DNA from: Chrysogorgia sp. JL179-B06
Taxonomy: Eukaryota > Cnidaria > Anthozoa > Scleralcyonacea > Chrysogorgiidae
Length of the DNA: 64,000 bases
NCBI GenBank assembly: GCA_035772405.1
Contig: JAYKKM010000222.1
Coordinates: 811,001 to 875,000, forward strand
Reading direction: 5' to 3'
Each line of letters starts with the position of its first letter. The stretch's first letter is position 1. Under the pieces are notes generated by a model. That model saw only the letters and a program-made list of their open reading frames with translations, was not told where the DNA came from and made no database searches. Of this stretch, positions 47,399 to 58,309 are shown piece by piece. The translations under genes were made by a program, and so were the position numbers.

Positions 47399-47929
47399 TA
47401 TTCAATCAAAAACAACCCCAAAGGTTTATCAAAGCTGTTGGGGCATGAAAAAAGAAAAACACAGCTGGTGACGTCATTTGACGCCATCCGTGTACCTGTC
47501 GACCTTTAATAGATCATGGGCAAGAAAAATGCGTATATAAGTCATGACGTGATTGTATAAAAACATTTAGTTTACCTTTCTCTTGCAAAGTATTGTGATC
47601 GATTGTATTATTATCGTCAGGCGGCTATAATTATATCCTTAGAATTCTAAAGTTCTCAATTTCTTACAAAGAACGTTTAATTAACACTAAACTCCTTCCC
47701 ATTTCGTACTGACATTAAAATCAAAGACTTACTTTTTGCCATTGATGTTTATACTAAAATATAACATTAATTGATCTCGCTACCTCAATAAATCACCAAA
47801 CAACAATCTTAGACGCTATCGTGAATTTATCTTCAAAATAGCAAAATGTCCAAAATGCCAAAATTTCTAGAACAATTATTATTAAATATTAAATGTTCTT
47901 CCAGATTATTAAAAACAAAAATGTTATTG

Positions 47930-47976
47930 TTGTCTGACGTTTCGGCTTCCTGTACGGAAGCCATCTTCTGAGACGT
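47930..47976 (-). ncRNA. Hammerhead ribozyme of the Penelope palindrome, left arm
   Basis: On -: helix I GTCT / AGAC, core CAGAAGA (expected CUGANGA, one change), helix II GGCTTCC / GGAAGCC (7 bp, perfect, loop GTACA), GAAAC and the GTC cleavage triplet (47938-47936). Confidence 0.6.
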
Positions 47977-48672
47977 GAAAATGTTGACGGTTGTTAAAAA
48001 CTTAATTTATGTGCGTCATTGACATGATGGACGTGCCTGTCCTCGTGTATTTTCGTGACGCGCGCGCTTCTCATTCTTCAGAAGTCTCGAATATGTTTTC
48101 GGAAACTCGCGACAAACGTTAATGGTGTTAGTGTTGAGATTAGTGTACCAGCTTTCAAGAAAAGTTCTGTTAAAATAATTAGTTTCGAAATCCAAACACT
48201 TTGCATTTTTTTTCGCATCCTTGTGGTGGACAGCTACATGTATATGTTGTTGGTTTTGTTACCTGCTGTTGTACTACGTTTGTGTTGTTTAATTCGGGTC
48301 GATAGATTCCGGCCAGTTTCTCTATCGACCCGAATTAAAGAACACAAACGTAGTACAGTAGCAGGTGACAAAACCAACAACATAGCTGTCCACCACAAGG
48401 AAACCAAGCAAGCACAATGTGTATTGGGAAAATACAAAGTGTTTGGATTTCGAAACTAATTATTTGAACAGAACTTTTTTTGAAAGCTGCTACACTAATC
48501 TCAACACTAACACCATTAACGTTTGTCGCTAGTTTCCGAAAACATATTCGAGACTTCTGAGTTCTGAAGAATCAGAAGCGCGCGCGTCACGAGAACACAC
48601 GAGGACAGGCACGTCATCATGCCGCTGACGCAACATCAATTAAATTTTTAACAATCGTCAACATTTTCACGT

Positions 48673-48719
48673 ACGTCTCTGAAGATGACTTCCGTACAGA
48701 AAACCGAAACGTCAGACAA
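48673..48719 (+). ncRNA. Hammerhead ribozyme of the Penelope palindrome, right arm
   Basis: On +: helix I GTCT (48675-48678) / AGAC (48714-48717), intact core CTGAAGA (48679-48685), GAAAC (48706-48710) and GTC (48711-48713). Helix II has three mismatches (GACTTCC / GAAAACC). The two arms carry complementary damage, which implies a functional ancestor. Confidence 0.6.
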
Positions 48720-49001
48720 CAATAACATTTTTGTTTTGAATAATCTGGAAGAACATTTAATATTAAATAATAATGAACCCAGATTCAAACCATTTGAAGA
48801 ACAATTTTTTTATTAGAACATCCAGATTGTGGAACGAACTTCTAAATAATATGAAACAAATTAAATCTTCAACTAACTTTAAAGTGCCCATGCAATGAAA
48901 TTTGAGTTTATTTGTGATTATGAAAAATGTCATGTTTCTGATCATGTTTCCGTTCGAATTTTTGTTCCGTTCGAATTTTTGTATCATGTTTCCATTTAAT
49001 A

Positions 49002-49277
49002 TTGATACAAAAATTTGAACGGGAAGTTGTAGTAATATATCGGCTCAAATGCAGATTTTTGGGCAAGACTAATAAAAACGAAATTTTCTCTCGGCGTCGT
49101 GACGTCATAAGTATGACCGAAAGGGAAAACCAGCATGGCGTCTAGCAAGGTAAACGTTAAGCGTGGTGGCAAATACTGTTTTGCTGGTGGACCAATTTGC
49201 CACCACGCTTGACGCCCACAAATCTGCACTTTGAGAAGATATTACTACAACTTCCCATTCGAATTTTTGTATCTTAA
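49002..49277. mobile_element. Fold-back MITE
   Basis: Arms TTGAACGGGAAGTTGTAGTA / TACTACAACTTCCCATTCGA, with an inner stem GCGTGGTGGCAAA / TTTGCCACCACGC. Confidence 0.8.
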
Positions 49278-49786
49278 TATATATAATATATGAAAATTAT
49301 AAGAAACATAAAAATTGTGTTTATTCTCGTTGTCATTCTTGTGAGCGGTCATACTTATGACGTCACACGCAGAGACCAAAATTTCGCAAATAGTGGCCTG
49401 ATTAAAGCTGTAGTTCGAACAACTTCTATTTCGCAGAATTTAGTCGGATCTATAGCAAAATGCTCAGGAAGGACTACATTTTGAGATAAACCGTTACTTT
49501 AATTCCATGCAGAACACATTCGATGTTGATCAACTTCGTTCCCAGGGCCTTTTCCCTTTTTGAATGCTGCACCTGGCACTCAATTTGTATGAAATGTGGT
49601 TCAGTGAGAAATATTGAATAACTTTAGAATTTGTTGTTAGTTTGAACTAGATGTGTATTTTTATGTAGTGTAAACATGTGTTGTATTATTGCGCACTGCT
49701 ATAATCTGTAATTGTACATATAGTCATGTAATTAAGTATTGTAATGTATATATTTGTATATTAAGGCATGTTTATTGCGAGTTAAT

Positions 49787-49921
49787 TGGGCCGATTTATG
49801 GTTTAGATGCATGGTAAGTAAGCAGAATTAGGAAGAATAGGAAACGGATTATGAGCCCACAAATCATTTCCGCTGCCAGTTTTTCGCCCTTAACATACAT
49901 CTAAACCACAAATCGAGCCCA
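49787..49921. mobile_element. Fold-back MITE
   Basis: TGGGCCGATTTATGGTTTAG at the left against CTAAACCACAAATCGAGCCC at the right. Confidence 0.8.
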
Positions 49922-49946
49922 TTATTCGCAGTCTGTTGCACCTTTA

Positions 49947-50139
49947 AGGCCCGTTTACACAGCCGATTTTTGATGCGATTTTTCTCTTTTGAACACATGT
50001 GATCGAATGAATTGTCTTACGAATGTATTGAACCATTTGTGCAGATGTATGACGTTCAATACTTTAGTGAGTCATCCACTATATCGCATACATCAGGGTC
50101 AGAAAAATCACAGCAAAAATCGCCTGTGTAAACGGGTCT
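49947..50139. mobile_element. 193-bp MITE with TTA duplication
   Basis: Ends AGGCCCGTTTACACAGCCGA and CGCCTGTGTAAACGGGTCT, flanked by TTA at 49944-49946 and 50140-50142. GATTTTTGATGCGATTTTTC / GAAAAATCACAGCAAAAATC extends the arms. Confidence 0.85.
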
Positions 50140-50985
50140 TTATGGGGAAGACACCTCGCCTAGGACATAACGCTGTTGTGTCTACCCTCGTGTACTTTAA
50201 AACTAATAAATCTAATCAAAAGAAAAAAACCATATTGTTTTACCATTATAATTCTTGAAGAAAAAACAAAAGAAATTGATGTTTAATGAATATCTTTATA
50301 TAGACACGCTTCCAGTTCTCGAATTTCTGGCAGGTTTTTACGGTTCAGGAAACGTTGATTTTGAAAATTATTACACCCAAATGTACTCGTTAATTTTTAC
50401 TAAGGAAAATTACAATCATGAATCAACGAAATTTATCATAGAACCTCGCTGATTTAAGAGTTCATCGGTCCCTTGTTTTCCCTTGGGGAACAAATTCGAT
50501 GTTAGCCGCCGTCATGTGATACGCGGTAATTATTATATGGCCAGGTGGTCCATCTTAAAAATGGAGCGTTCTGATTGGTTCCGTAGCGGTTGGAAACCAA
50601 CAGTATGGACCGCTCATAAACTGAAATCAGCCACAAGTGCTCTTTATTAGTAATTTAAAATGAAGACGAGTGACAGTTTTCTATTTACGAACGTTCTTCA
50701 TATAAATAGCCGTTTTGTTCTTGTTTTCTTCTTAAGGTAATGAAAAACTAAGAGAACACTTTCTAAAGTGCCGTGGGTTTGAGTTATTTACTGGCTTTAG
50801 TGTTCAAATGATGTAAATAACTTGGCAATGTTAAAGTCAAAGTGCTTTTTTGAAAACAAGTGCTGTATTAGTTTTAGCTATTACACCATATAATACATGA
50901 CTTATTGACAGAGCTTGTTCGATCTTGACACTCCGTCAATAACATATATGAATTAGGAATTTTAGCCCGCGCTAAAGGACTGTGT
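50140..50985. other. CutC intron 6, unassigned part
   Basis: A 65-codon + frame at 50255-50452 (MKKKQKKLMFNEYLYIDTLP) matches no family I know and lacks splice support. Nothing else seen. Confidence 0.4.
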
Positions 50986-51133
50986 TTTTCGGCGGTTTAC
51001 CCAATCAAAAAAGAAGAAAGATGGATTTTGACACTTCGTATAAACATTTGTTTACCAAGGGTTTTCATATAATTTAAATCCACAATTGCCAGAGAGATTT
51101 CCCAACGAAAACGTTACTTCTCTATCATTGTAG

Positions 51134-51161
51134 GCAAGCAATAGGATTCTTATCGTACCAG
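51134..51161 (+). CDS. CUTC: CutC exon 7 (28 nt)
   Basis: Between cattgtag and gtaagt. Encodes ASNRILIVP and one base of Gly. Identical in length and position to exon 1593-1620 of copy A, differing by one base (AGC for AGA). Confidence 0.9.
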
Positions 51162-51442
51162 GTAAGTCTTTAGATTTAATAAATATTACTATAAATACAT
51201 TTTAATTCTCAGAATATTTGGAAATCTTCTAAATGCGCTCCAAACAGAAATCGTAACCAAGGTCTGCGATGGCAACCCAGTCTCCACCTAGTTAATGTAG
51301 ACAGTCATTATTTCATGCATTAGTATAACCCTAAACCAAACCGCTATATAAACAAACCCTAATCCTAAATCTAGTCCTCTAAACCCGCTAATTTGGGCCG
51401 TACCAAAGCCGCACCCAAACCACCTTTTAATGAAAGCGTATA

Positions 51443-52151
51443 CATGCAGTGGAAACCCTATTAAGCGGTCACCCCCTATTAAGCGGCCAGTTATCAAAGT
51501 CCCAAAGTTATTGTCAGTGCAGTAACACTGTGAATGGAACCCCAATTAAGCGGCCACCAAAATTTAATGTTTTTATAAAAGAAAATTTAATAAGACCCAC
51601 AAAATAGTTCGGTGTTGTTTGAAGAAACGACGTGATGACACTCAACTCAGTGATAAAAAACTCAGTGATAAAACATCCGTGTTACTAGCAAGTGACATAG
51701 CTATGTCAGTTAAATCCTTCTTTTTCAAGCTTTGATGCTAACCACTCAACGGAAAATTTACCAATTCACATGGAACTTCCAAGGTAAACGCATTGACAGA
51801 GGAGGCGGCTATGGCCTCGACTTAACTTGTATCACCATATTTTCTTGAGAGGAATCAAGTCTATGATTCTTGAAACAAATACCATAGTGTTTTGGCGACA
51901 ATTTATATCGTGTTAACGTGTTTGTATAGTTTCAATAATGCATGGTACATTTATAAACAACATTTTTAATATAATACATTGTGTGCAACAGTTGTCATAA
52001 GCCATCAAGCATGATCTTTTTGAAATAAAATAACATTTTCTGCCACGCCTTAGTGTTAATTTTGACAAATTCCTATTAAGCGGCCAACCCCTATTAAGCG
52101 GCCACTTGCCAATTCCCCGAGAATGGCCGCTTAATAGGGGTTCCTGCACTG
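51443..52151. mobile_element. Non-autonomous pogo/Tigger-type element, copy 2
   Basis: TA-flanked ends (CATGCAGTGGAAACCC / GGGGTTCCTGCACTG) and TATTAAGCGGCCA subterminal repeats as in 8301-9188, with about 180 bp of interior missing. Confidence 0.85.
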
Positions 52152-52429
52152 TATTTATAGATTAATGTAAGATAACGCTTAGCGCTACTTTATTTAATGT
52201 AGACATCATACATTAACACCTATATATCTGACTAATGTATACTGTCTATTTTAACTGTGGTTGACTGACTATAGGTTGCTGATGCAACGTATATCGGCGC
52301 TATAACCGCTTTTCTCAATGCTATATATGACGGATTAAACTCTCGAAAGACAGAACAGACAGAAATTGAACTCAGGAAATGCGTTTTTATCAACATACTT
52401 CTAAATATACACTGATTTAGTGAATGGTT

Positions 52430-52673
52430 CGAGTAGTCAGACGATACATGGACGATCGTCAAGCTCACATCCTCAGAAAATGTTTCTGAGATCCGGACAA
52501 GAATCGAACCTGTAACCTGATTGCTTGTGAGATAGCTATAACCATTGAGCTATACCGACACTCACCGGCAATCAGAAAGTTACAGGTTCGATTCCTATAC
52601 GGGATCATTTTAACTTGACGATCGTCCGTGCATATATCGTCTATCTACTCGAAGCTCCCACATTCACTACATT
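52430..52673. mobile_element. tRNA-derived SINE (family 1), composite copy
   Basis: An inverted tail (ACGATACATGGACGATCGTC) and an inverted tRNA part (ATCCGGACAAGAATCGAACC) are followed by a + tRNA part (GGTTCGATTCCTATACGG) and the tail to CCCACATTCACTAC. Confidence 0.75.
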
Positions 52674-52732
52674 ATTAGTAATTGTCTCTATTAGCATCAC
52701 GTGGCAGCCCAATATTTTACGATGTAGGACAG

Positions 52733-53638
52733 CTACATATTGGGCAGTAAACCTTTGGACTGTTTACGCGGGCTGTTCACGTGCAAAGCAACGTCACTCG
52801 CGTGCCTTTTATCTAAATCGAAATTTCATTGGTTGAATTACTTCTCGCGGAACGTGATGTGTTTTCCGAGTTTTTTTTTATTATTCTTTTTGACGAACAT
52901 CAACCTTTTGAGTCTTTTGACTGTTTGTTTATTGTTTATTTGTTATTAACTTTACAACCAAGCAAAAATGCAAAATAATTAATACAACGGTTAAAAATAA
53001 AAAACAAAAACGGAGCAGTATTGAACATAAGTGAAGTCTGTGAAGAACATAAGAACAGGGCTTAACTGTCTGTTTACGTGCGAAGAATTAAACATCTTTG
53101 TGTTAAGATATTTTTGTTCGATATAATAAAACACCTATTGGATTCATCTTCATATTGCAAGTCCGACTTAAATATTTTGTAATATTGGTCTCAGAGGAAT
53201 CCAATAAGTAATAGTATTGGAATATTATATTAAGATGAATCCAATTGGTGTTTTATTATATCGAACAAAATATCTTAACACAAAGATGTTTCTTCGCACG
53301 TAAACAGACAGTCGAGACTGTTCTTATATATCTTCGAAACTGCTCCGTTTTTTTTTTCTGTTTTTTTTTAATTTTTAACCGTTGTATTAATTATTTTGCA
53401 TTTTTGCTTGGTTGTAAAGTTAATAAACAAATAAACAATAAATAAACAGTCAAAAGACTCAAAAGGTTGCTGGTCCTCATAAATAATGATAAAAAAAATC
53501 GGAAAAAACACATCACGTTCCGCGAGAATTACTTCAACCAATGAAATTTCGATTTAGATAAAAGGCACGCGAGTGACGTTGCTTTGCACGTGAACAACCC
53601 GCGTAAACAGTCCAAAGGTTTCTAGCCCAATATGTAGT
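52733..53638. repeat. 906-bp palindrome inserted in the left TIR
   Basis: CTACATATTGGGCAGTAAAC at the left edge is mirrored at the right edge by the complement ending CCCAATATGTAG. The centre is about 53185. Both arms contain GTTAATAAACAAATAAACAA or its complement and AATGCAAAATAATTAATACA, which resembles the 3' end of the LINE at 60355-62860. The interrupted TIR resumes on the right with GACTTGCTCCAAGTCTC. Confidence 0.85.
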
Positions 53639-53984
53639 AGACTTGCTCCAAGTCTCTCTCTCTCTTTGTCGTCCCACGATATGCACGGTCTGCGGTATCC
53701 CCGGAAAGCGGAAGTACGACAAGAGGGGAGCGCGAGAGAGAGAGACTTGTTGAACTCGGACACCGGAAATTCATTCCACATAGTAATTCCTTGGTAAAAT
53801 TACTGTTGAAAACCTAACAGTAGCGGCAACTTTGATGGTCAGGCAAAGCCAATGAAGCGATCGAATTCGGATGAGTCACATGACCTTATGAAAAAATTCA
53901 GGGGGTAGAGCCCTTTGTTTTTCCCCCACAGTGTACTGTTATTGAGTTCATCTTATCGCTTTTTTGTTCTACGCGGAGTTTTTG

Positions 53985-55960
53985 CCATGGCTGATAAAAA
54001 CACACCTGTTAAGGTAACGGAGTTTCTGTCACCTTCCTCTAACGAGATTTGCATAATTTGTTATGAAGACCTACAAAAAAAGTACGAGGGGAATGCAGTG
54101 AAGCACGGCCACAAAATCAACCTGTGGAAATTAGGGGGAAAAACGAATGCCTGTACAACCGTAGAAGATTTCTTACAGTGTACTTTAGACCAAGCGAAAG
54201 ATCTGAAATGCATCTGTCGTCCCTGTCTTAACCGGTTAAGGAAAGGGCAAAAGCTTGTGTCTGACAATCGGACGCTGTTAAAATCAACTAAAGGAAAAGC
54301 TGGGAAAGCTTTCATGAGGACGCGTGTAAAACGTGGATTGTCACCGATGCCTGAATGTTCGACTGTCAAAACAACCTCAAAAGCCAGGACGATCCATTCT
54401 TCACGAAACATCAGATGTTTCCTGTTGACACTGAAAACAAAAAGGTGAGATTCTATTTTGGACTTTTTTCGGTGCAAATATTCGAGCTATTCTGAAGAAA
54501 ACTGTATATAATAATTACGGCTAAGCGAAACCAATCGGTATATATATTTTTGAAGAATATATGGTTCTATTTAGCCATACCTTAATTTTTCCACATTTTC
54601 GTCCTTGTTGCAATACCTAAAAAGTCTTCTTGTTTTCGTTTTAGGCATGTATTGTTGATTGTGATGGAAACGTCAAAGGATTACATGACGATTATTCCAA
54701 AATTGCAGATGCAATTTTACGCGAAGACAACGCGAAAGTGTGTAGTGCTTTTTTAAATATAGAAAGTCTGAAAGAACATTTATTGTGCGAGATAGAAAAA
54801 GATATAAGATAAGAAGTAACACATCTATGTAAACGATCCTTTACAAGTACTTTTCATGCATCCAAACCATCAGAACTAAAATCTTTCACATACGAAGAAC
54901 AAGAAAAAGAACTTGTTGAGCAATGCCCAATTTTATACCGAATAGTTACAGCTGCAGCAGTAAAGAATAAAAACTTAGAGAGAAATGTTAGAAAGTCTCC
55001 TGACACGATCAAAAGAGCCATATTGACAGGAATAGGGATAATTTTGAACGCGCGTAATCAGAACTTGAATGTTCATCAAATGCTAACAAGTACAATAATT
55101 CTTCAAGGCGGTGCAAATAAGATGGCCTTTCGACGCCTTGCAGCACGAGGATTATGTCTACCGTATCAATCTACTTTGAAAAATCAAACAAATTTAGCCC
55201 GAAATCATGACATCAAAATTTTACGAAGAAAACAAAGAATCGAAGCCAAATATAAGTCTGGAGAAAATGAAAGCACTGTTTGCAATGCAGAATCGGGAAA
55301 CAACGCCAACGCCAGTACTGGTTCTGAAAATCAACCTTGGCCTCCAGTTGTACTATCGAATAGCGAGGAAGTCACAGAGCCTTCCAACTCTGTAGGAGAA
55401 ATTTCCGCGTAAATATCGCTATTGGCAATGACAAAGAAATTGTACAGTTGCCAACCCACATTGACAAGGAAGTTGACAATGAAATTTACAAGGAAATTGA
55501 CACGGAAATTGAAACAATTGACGAGAACCATGCCAATATTGCGTCCGAAGACCAGGATTCCTTCGATAAGAACAATCTTGGTATTAGATTTGTTGGTGAC
55601 AATGTCAATGTCAGAACCTCGCCTCGTTATATGGGAAAGGGAAGAGAAACTAAACAGTACGATCTTTTTAACATTATCGCTGTCGAGAACAGGGTTCCAT
55701 TTGAAGAATCTGCAGATGGAAAGCCCGTAATCCAGCAGATCCCAGCGCAGTTTGCTGGCAAACAATTGTGCAATTTTGTTCCAGATAGAAACGACAACTG
55801 TGCTCTTCGCGAAGATTTTAAACACCTCATTGGGAACACTCTTAAAAAGTATGTGCCAGCTTTTGAATGGTTAGCCGAACACATTCCCAGTCATCGTGAA
55901 CATCCCAATGTTAAATATACTTCTACAAAGTCAAAAAAGTTACGTGCAGTTAAATATTAA
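53985..55960 (+). pseudogene. DUF6589-type transposon-like protein, two exons, broken
   Basis: Exon 1 (ATG 53985 to 54444) encodes MADKNTPVKVTEFLSPSSNE followed by Cys pairs CIICYEDL and CICRPCLNRL (probable zinc ribbon). It is followed by gtgaga. Exon 2 from 54645 (after gttttag) reads ACIVDCDGNVKGLHDDYSKI, a stop near 54811, then LTGIGIILNARNQNLNVHQM, KMAFRRLAARGLCLPYQSTL and, after a frameshift near 55408, FVGDNVNVRTSPRYMGKGRE, YDLFNIIAVENRVPF and LIGNTLKKYVPAFEWLAEHI. The GDN and YDLFNI blocks fit the DUF6589 family, which I recall as expanded in cnidarians. Family membership is from memory; the frame breaks (A-run near 54372, stop, frameshift) are visible. The end is truncated. Confidence 0.6.
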
Positions 55961-56156
55961 TTCAAAATGTACTTATGTTATTTTTCTTGGTTCTCACTAT
56001 TTGCAACTAAATTTGCAAATTAAGGTTCTACTATGAATTTTTATTGGGTTAGTTGGTCTAAATAAGGTTTGGCCATGCCCTATAATGTATTCAGAAAGAC
56101 ATATTAAGTAATTTGCACCCCCTCAAACATGCATTTCAAACAAACAGAAAAGGTTA

Positions 56157-56360
56157 TCAATGTTCCAAGGCAAACGGAAATAGCTGATAAACCAGACGTT
56201 TACCAGAACCTGTTGGTTGAGTTAAGAAGATATCGCGCGATGTGCACAGAAGATCTTCTAAACATCTCGATTGGTAGTCTTTCAACTTTATTTCCCCATC
56301 AAGACCAAGTATCTTAAGCGAGTAAGATATCGCAGAATCAGTATCTTTTTTTCTTTCCAT
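56157..56360 (-). pseudogene. RecQ-like helicase, N-terminal fragment with motif I
   Basis: On - from 56360: SYSLKILGLDGEIKLKDYQS (Q-motif region), DIFLTQPTGSGKRLVYQLFP and FALEH, then a stop. QPTGSGKR is Walker A with Arg for the usual Ser/Thr, so nucleotide binding would be impaired. Nothing further of the helicase is seen downstream, so it is a truncated 5' piece. Confidence 0.7.
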
Positions 56361-56775
56361 CTTGTCGCAACTCGCAATGCATATCCAAGTTAACTCTCCC
56401 CCCCTGCTTGTTTCACAAGCAATTACTATATATGTGGAATGAATTTCCGGTGTCCGAGTTCAACAAGTCTCTCTCTCTCGCGCTCCCCTCTTGTCGCACT
56501 TCCGCTTTCCGGGGATACCGCAGACCGTGCATATCGTGGGACGACAAAGAGAGAGAGAGACTTGAAGCAACTCTAAATATGTAGCTGTCCCACATTGTAA
56601 AATATTGGGCTACCACGTGATGCTAATAGAGACAATTGATTGGTGGATCTGTGTGAGTGTATAATAACTGTATATATACAACACACCCAACTGATATAGA
56701 CTGACTGCCACATAGGCAGTACATATATCAATCGTACAAATGCATCATTGTAACCTTCGGAGTTCACTCTCCATT

Positions 56776-56925
56776 TGAGTCTCAGTAGCTCAATGGTTAG
56801 AGCGTCTTACTGGTAATCAAAAGGTTACAGGTTCGATTCCTGTCCGGAACTCAGAAACATTTTCTGAAGATTTGAGCTTGACGACCGTCCATATATTGTC
56901 TATTGGTTGTTTCTTATTGTGTTTT
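56776..56925 (+). mobile_element. tRNA-derived SINE (family 1), most complete copy
   Basis: CAGTAGCTCAATGGTTAGAG (A box), CTGGTAA loop, GGTTCGATTCCTGTCC (B box), then GAGCTTGACGACCGTCC. This SINE also precedes the last exon in copy A (3095), so it was present before the duplication. Confidence 0.8.
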
Positions 56926-56948
56926 GCGCAGCGGTCGATGTTAGAACA

Positions 56949-57291
56949 TTTATTATATACATGACAAAATTACTGTATTCTGATTGGCTGAGAGGAGTGC
57001 AATAAAATCATTTATTGCACTCGAGTGCAATAAATGAAAAGAGAGAAGACACTGGGAACAAGTTTGACAATAAAATTCAAAATGGTGTCCTATTCTACAA
57101 TGGAAAGTTTTCACTTTTCCAACGACTTGTGGTACACAATGAATTAAAAATCCCATGTAAATATTTTGAAATGAGTACAAAGAACACCAAGAGTGAAAAG
57201 GTTTGTTGTCAACTAATGAAACAAGACGTTTTTAGAGACTTCGAAGAAGATGAAGCGTACGTGTCGTAATTTTGTCATGCATATAATAAAT
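56949..57291. mobile_element. MITE-like element with short arms
   Basis: TATTATATACATGACAAAAT and ATTTTGTCATGCATATAATA form the ends. The interior (57015-57269) has an 84-codon open frame that I do not recognise. Confidence 0.6.
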
Positions 57292-57293
57292 GA

Positions 57294-57440
57294 GTAATCA
57301 TATGATTTTGCTCGCGCAATTAAGGATTTACACTACTCGCGGCTTATGCAATTTTCTAAACGGCTTGTGCAATTTTGGCACAATTTTCAAATATCACTTG
57401 TGGTGTAAATCCTTAATTGCACTCGCTATCATACGATTAC
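57294..57440. mobile_element. Fold-back MITE
   Basis: GTAATCATATGATTTTGCTC and the right end CTCGCTATCATACGATTAC; GCAATTAAGGATTTACAC and GTGTAAATCCTTAATTGC inside. Confidence 0.8.
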
Positions 57441-57447
57441 CTATACA

Positions 57448-57708
57448 AAGAGTTAACATACAGTCCGCGTCTTTGAGACGATGTTTTTTAGTGTAACCAT
57501 ATAGAAAATACAGCCGTGGTTAGGAAGACACTTTTAAAAGCGGGGGTTAGTAAACTAATTAGGCGGGTTTAGGGTTAAAAACGCATTAGGCGGGGGTTAG
57601 AGTTAGCATCTAAGTTGTTGTGGGGTTAGTGGTTATTTGCATAGTTAATTAGCGCTATGGTTATTACTAAAAAACATCGTCCCAAAGACGCGGCTATACG
57701 TTAACTCT
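57448..57708. mobile_element. Fold-back MITE immediately before CutC exon 8
   Basis: AGAGTTAACATACAGTCCGC and GCGGCTATACGTTAACTCT, with GACGATGTTTTTTAGT / ACTAAAAAACATCGTC inside. The loop has GGCGGGGGTTAG-like repeats. Confidence 0.8.
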
Positions 57709-57779
57709 ATATGATCTAACGCGGACCTTGCGTAGCTATAGTGTTCATTCAACTATCTTTGTTTTGTTGTTAATTAAAG

Positions 57780-57997
57780 GTGGCGGTATCAATGAGAAAA
57801 ATTTAGCTGAGATACTAAAAGAGACCAACGCTAAAGAATTTCATGGGTCAGCGAGGAGCCATGTTGATTCTCAAATGGAATATTACAATGATAAGGTTTC
57901 TATGGGAGGAACTGGTGTGGAGTATGGAGGGATGATAGCAAACGTAGAAAGAATAAAGTGCCTCACGACCATAGCCAGTGCCATTGGCATTATATAA
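57780..57997 (+). CDS. CUTC: CutC exon 8 (last exon, stop codon)
   Basis: After taattaaag it encodes GGINEKNLAEILKETNAK, EFHGSARSHVDSQMEYYN, VSMGGTGVEYGGMIANVERI and ends SAIGII with TAA. PGGGI (completed from exon 7) and EFHGSAR are conserved barrel motifs. It differs from copy A at only a few residues (Glu/Ala, Lys/Glu, Ile/Leu). 3' flank similarity to copy A runs to about 58145. Confidence 0.95.
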
Positions 57998-58309
57998 AAT
58001 AGTAGCTTACATATACAGAGGTTTACTATGTTTACTATAAGTGTCTACGCATTTAGAAGTCAAAAGCTTGTTCTAGTCACGTGGATTTTCCACAGAAAGT
58101 TGGAACCATGTTATCATTGGTTGATTGTTAATTTATTCAATATAGTATTAATTATCACGAATTAGAGGAAATGGCTAAACGGGATTCCTCAAAAGAACCT
58201 TTCTGTTTTTCGAGTGGTCTCTATTTTTGGTTAGGTTAGGGTTACTATACTACGGTTAGGGTTATAGCTATGGTTAGGATTTGGTTTGGGATGCTATTGG
58301 ACTAAACTG

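Larger units (their letters stand above)
47885..48766. mobile_element. Palindromic Penelope-like element: two 3' ends head to head
   Basis: The 880-bp inverted repeat is centred at 48313 (GGGTCGATAG...CTATCGACCC). Each arm, read outward from the centre, encodes the end of a GIY-YIG domain (STRIKEHKRSTVAGDKTNNI on +, STRIKQHKRSTTAGNKTNNI on -) followed by about 300 bp of 3' sequence and a hammerhead motif. The shared outer edges are TTCTTCCAGATTATT / AATAATCTGGAAGAA. The arms differ by several substitutions, so they have been diverging since the palindrome formed. Confidence 0.85.
52680..56637. mobile_element. 4-kb TIR element carrying DUF6589-type and RecQ-like coding sequence
   Basis: The inverted arms of about 210 bp are at 52680-52740 plus 53636-53785 (the arm is split by a palindrome) and at 56427-56637. 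The outer ends read AATTGTCTCTATTAGCATCA and TGATGCTAATAGAGACAATT. The arms also share GGGGATACCGCAGACCGTGC (or its complement) and the CTCTCTCTCTCGCGCTCCCC block. Between them are a + strand two-exon DUF6589-type pseudogene and a - strand RecQ-like helicase start. No target duplication is clear at the edges. Unit status is inferred from the arms enclosing both ORFs. Confidence 0.65.

Noticed and set aside
57015..57269. 84-codon frame as a host gene
   Set aside because: It lies within MITE-like inverted ends in a CutC intron and has no recognised family; kept only as a note in that element.
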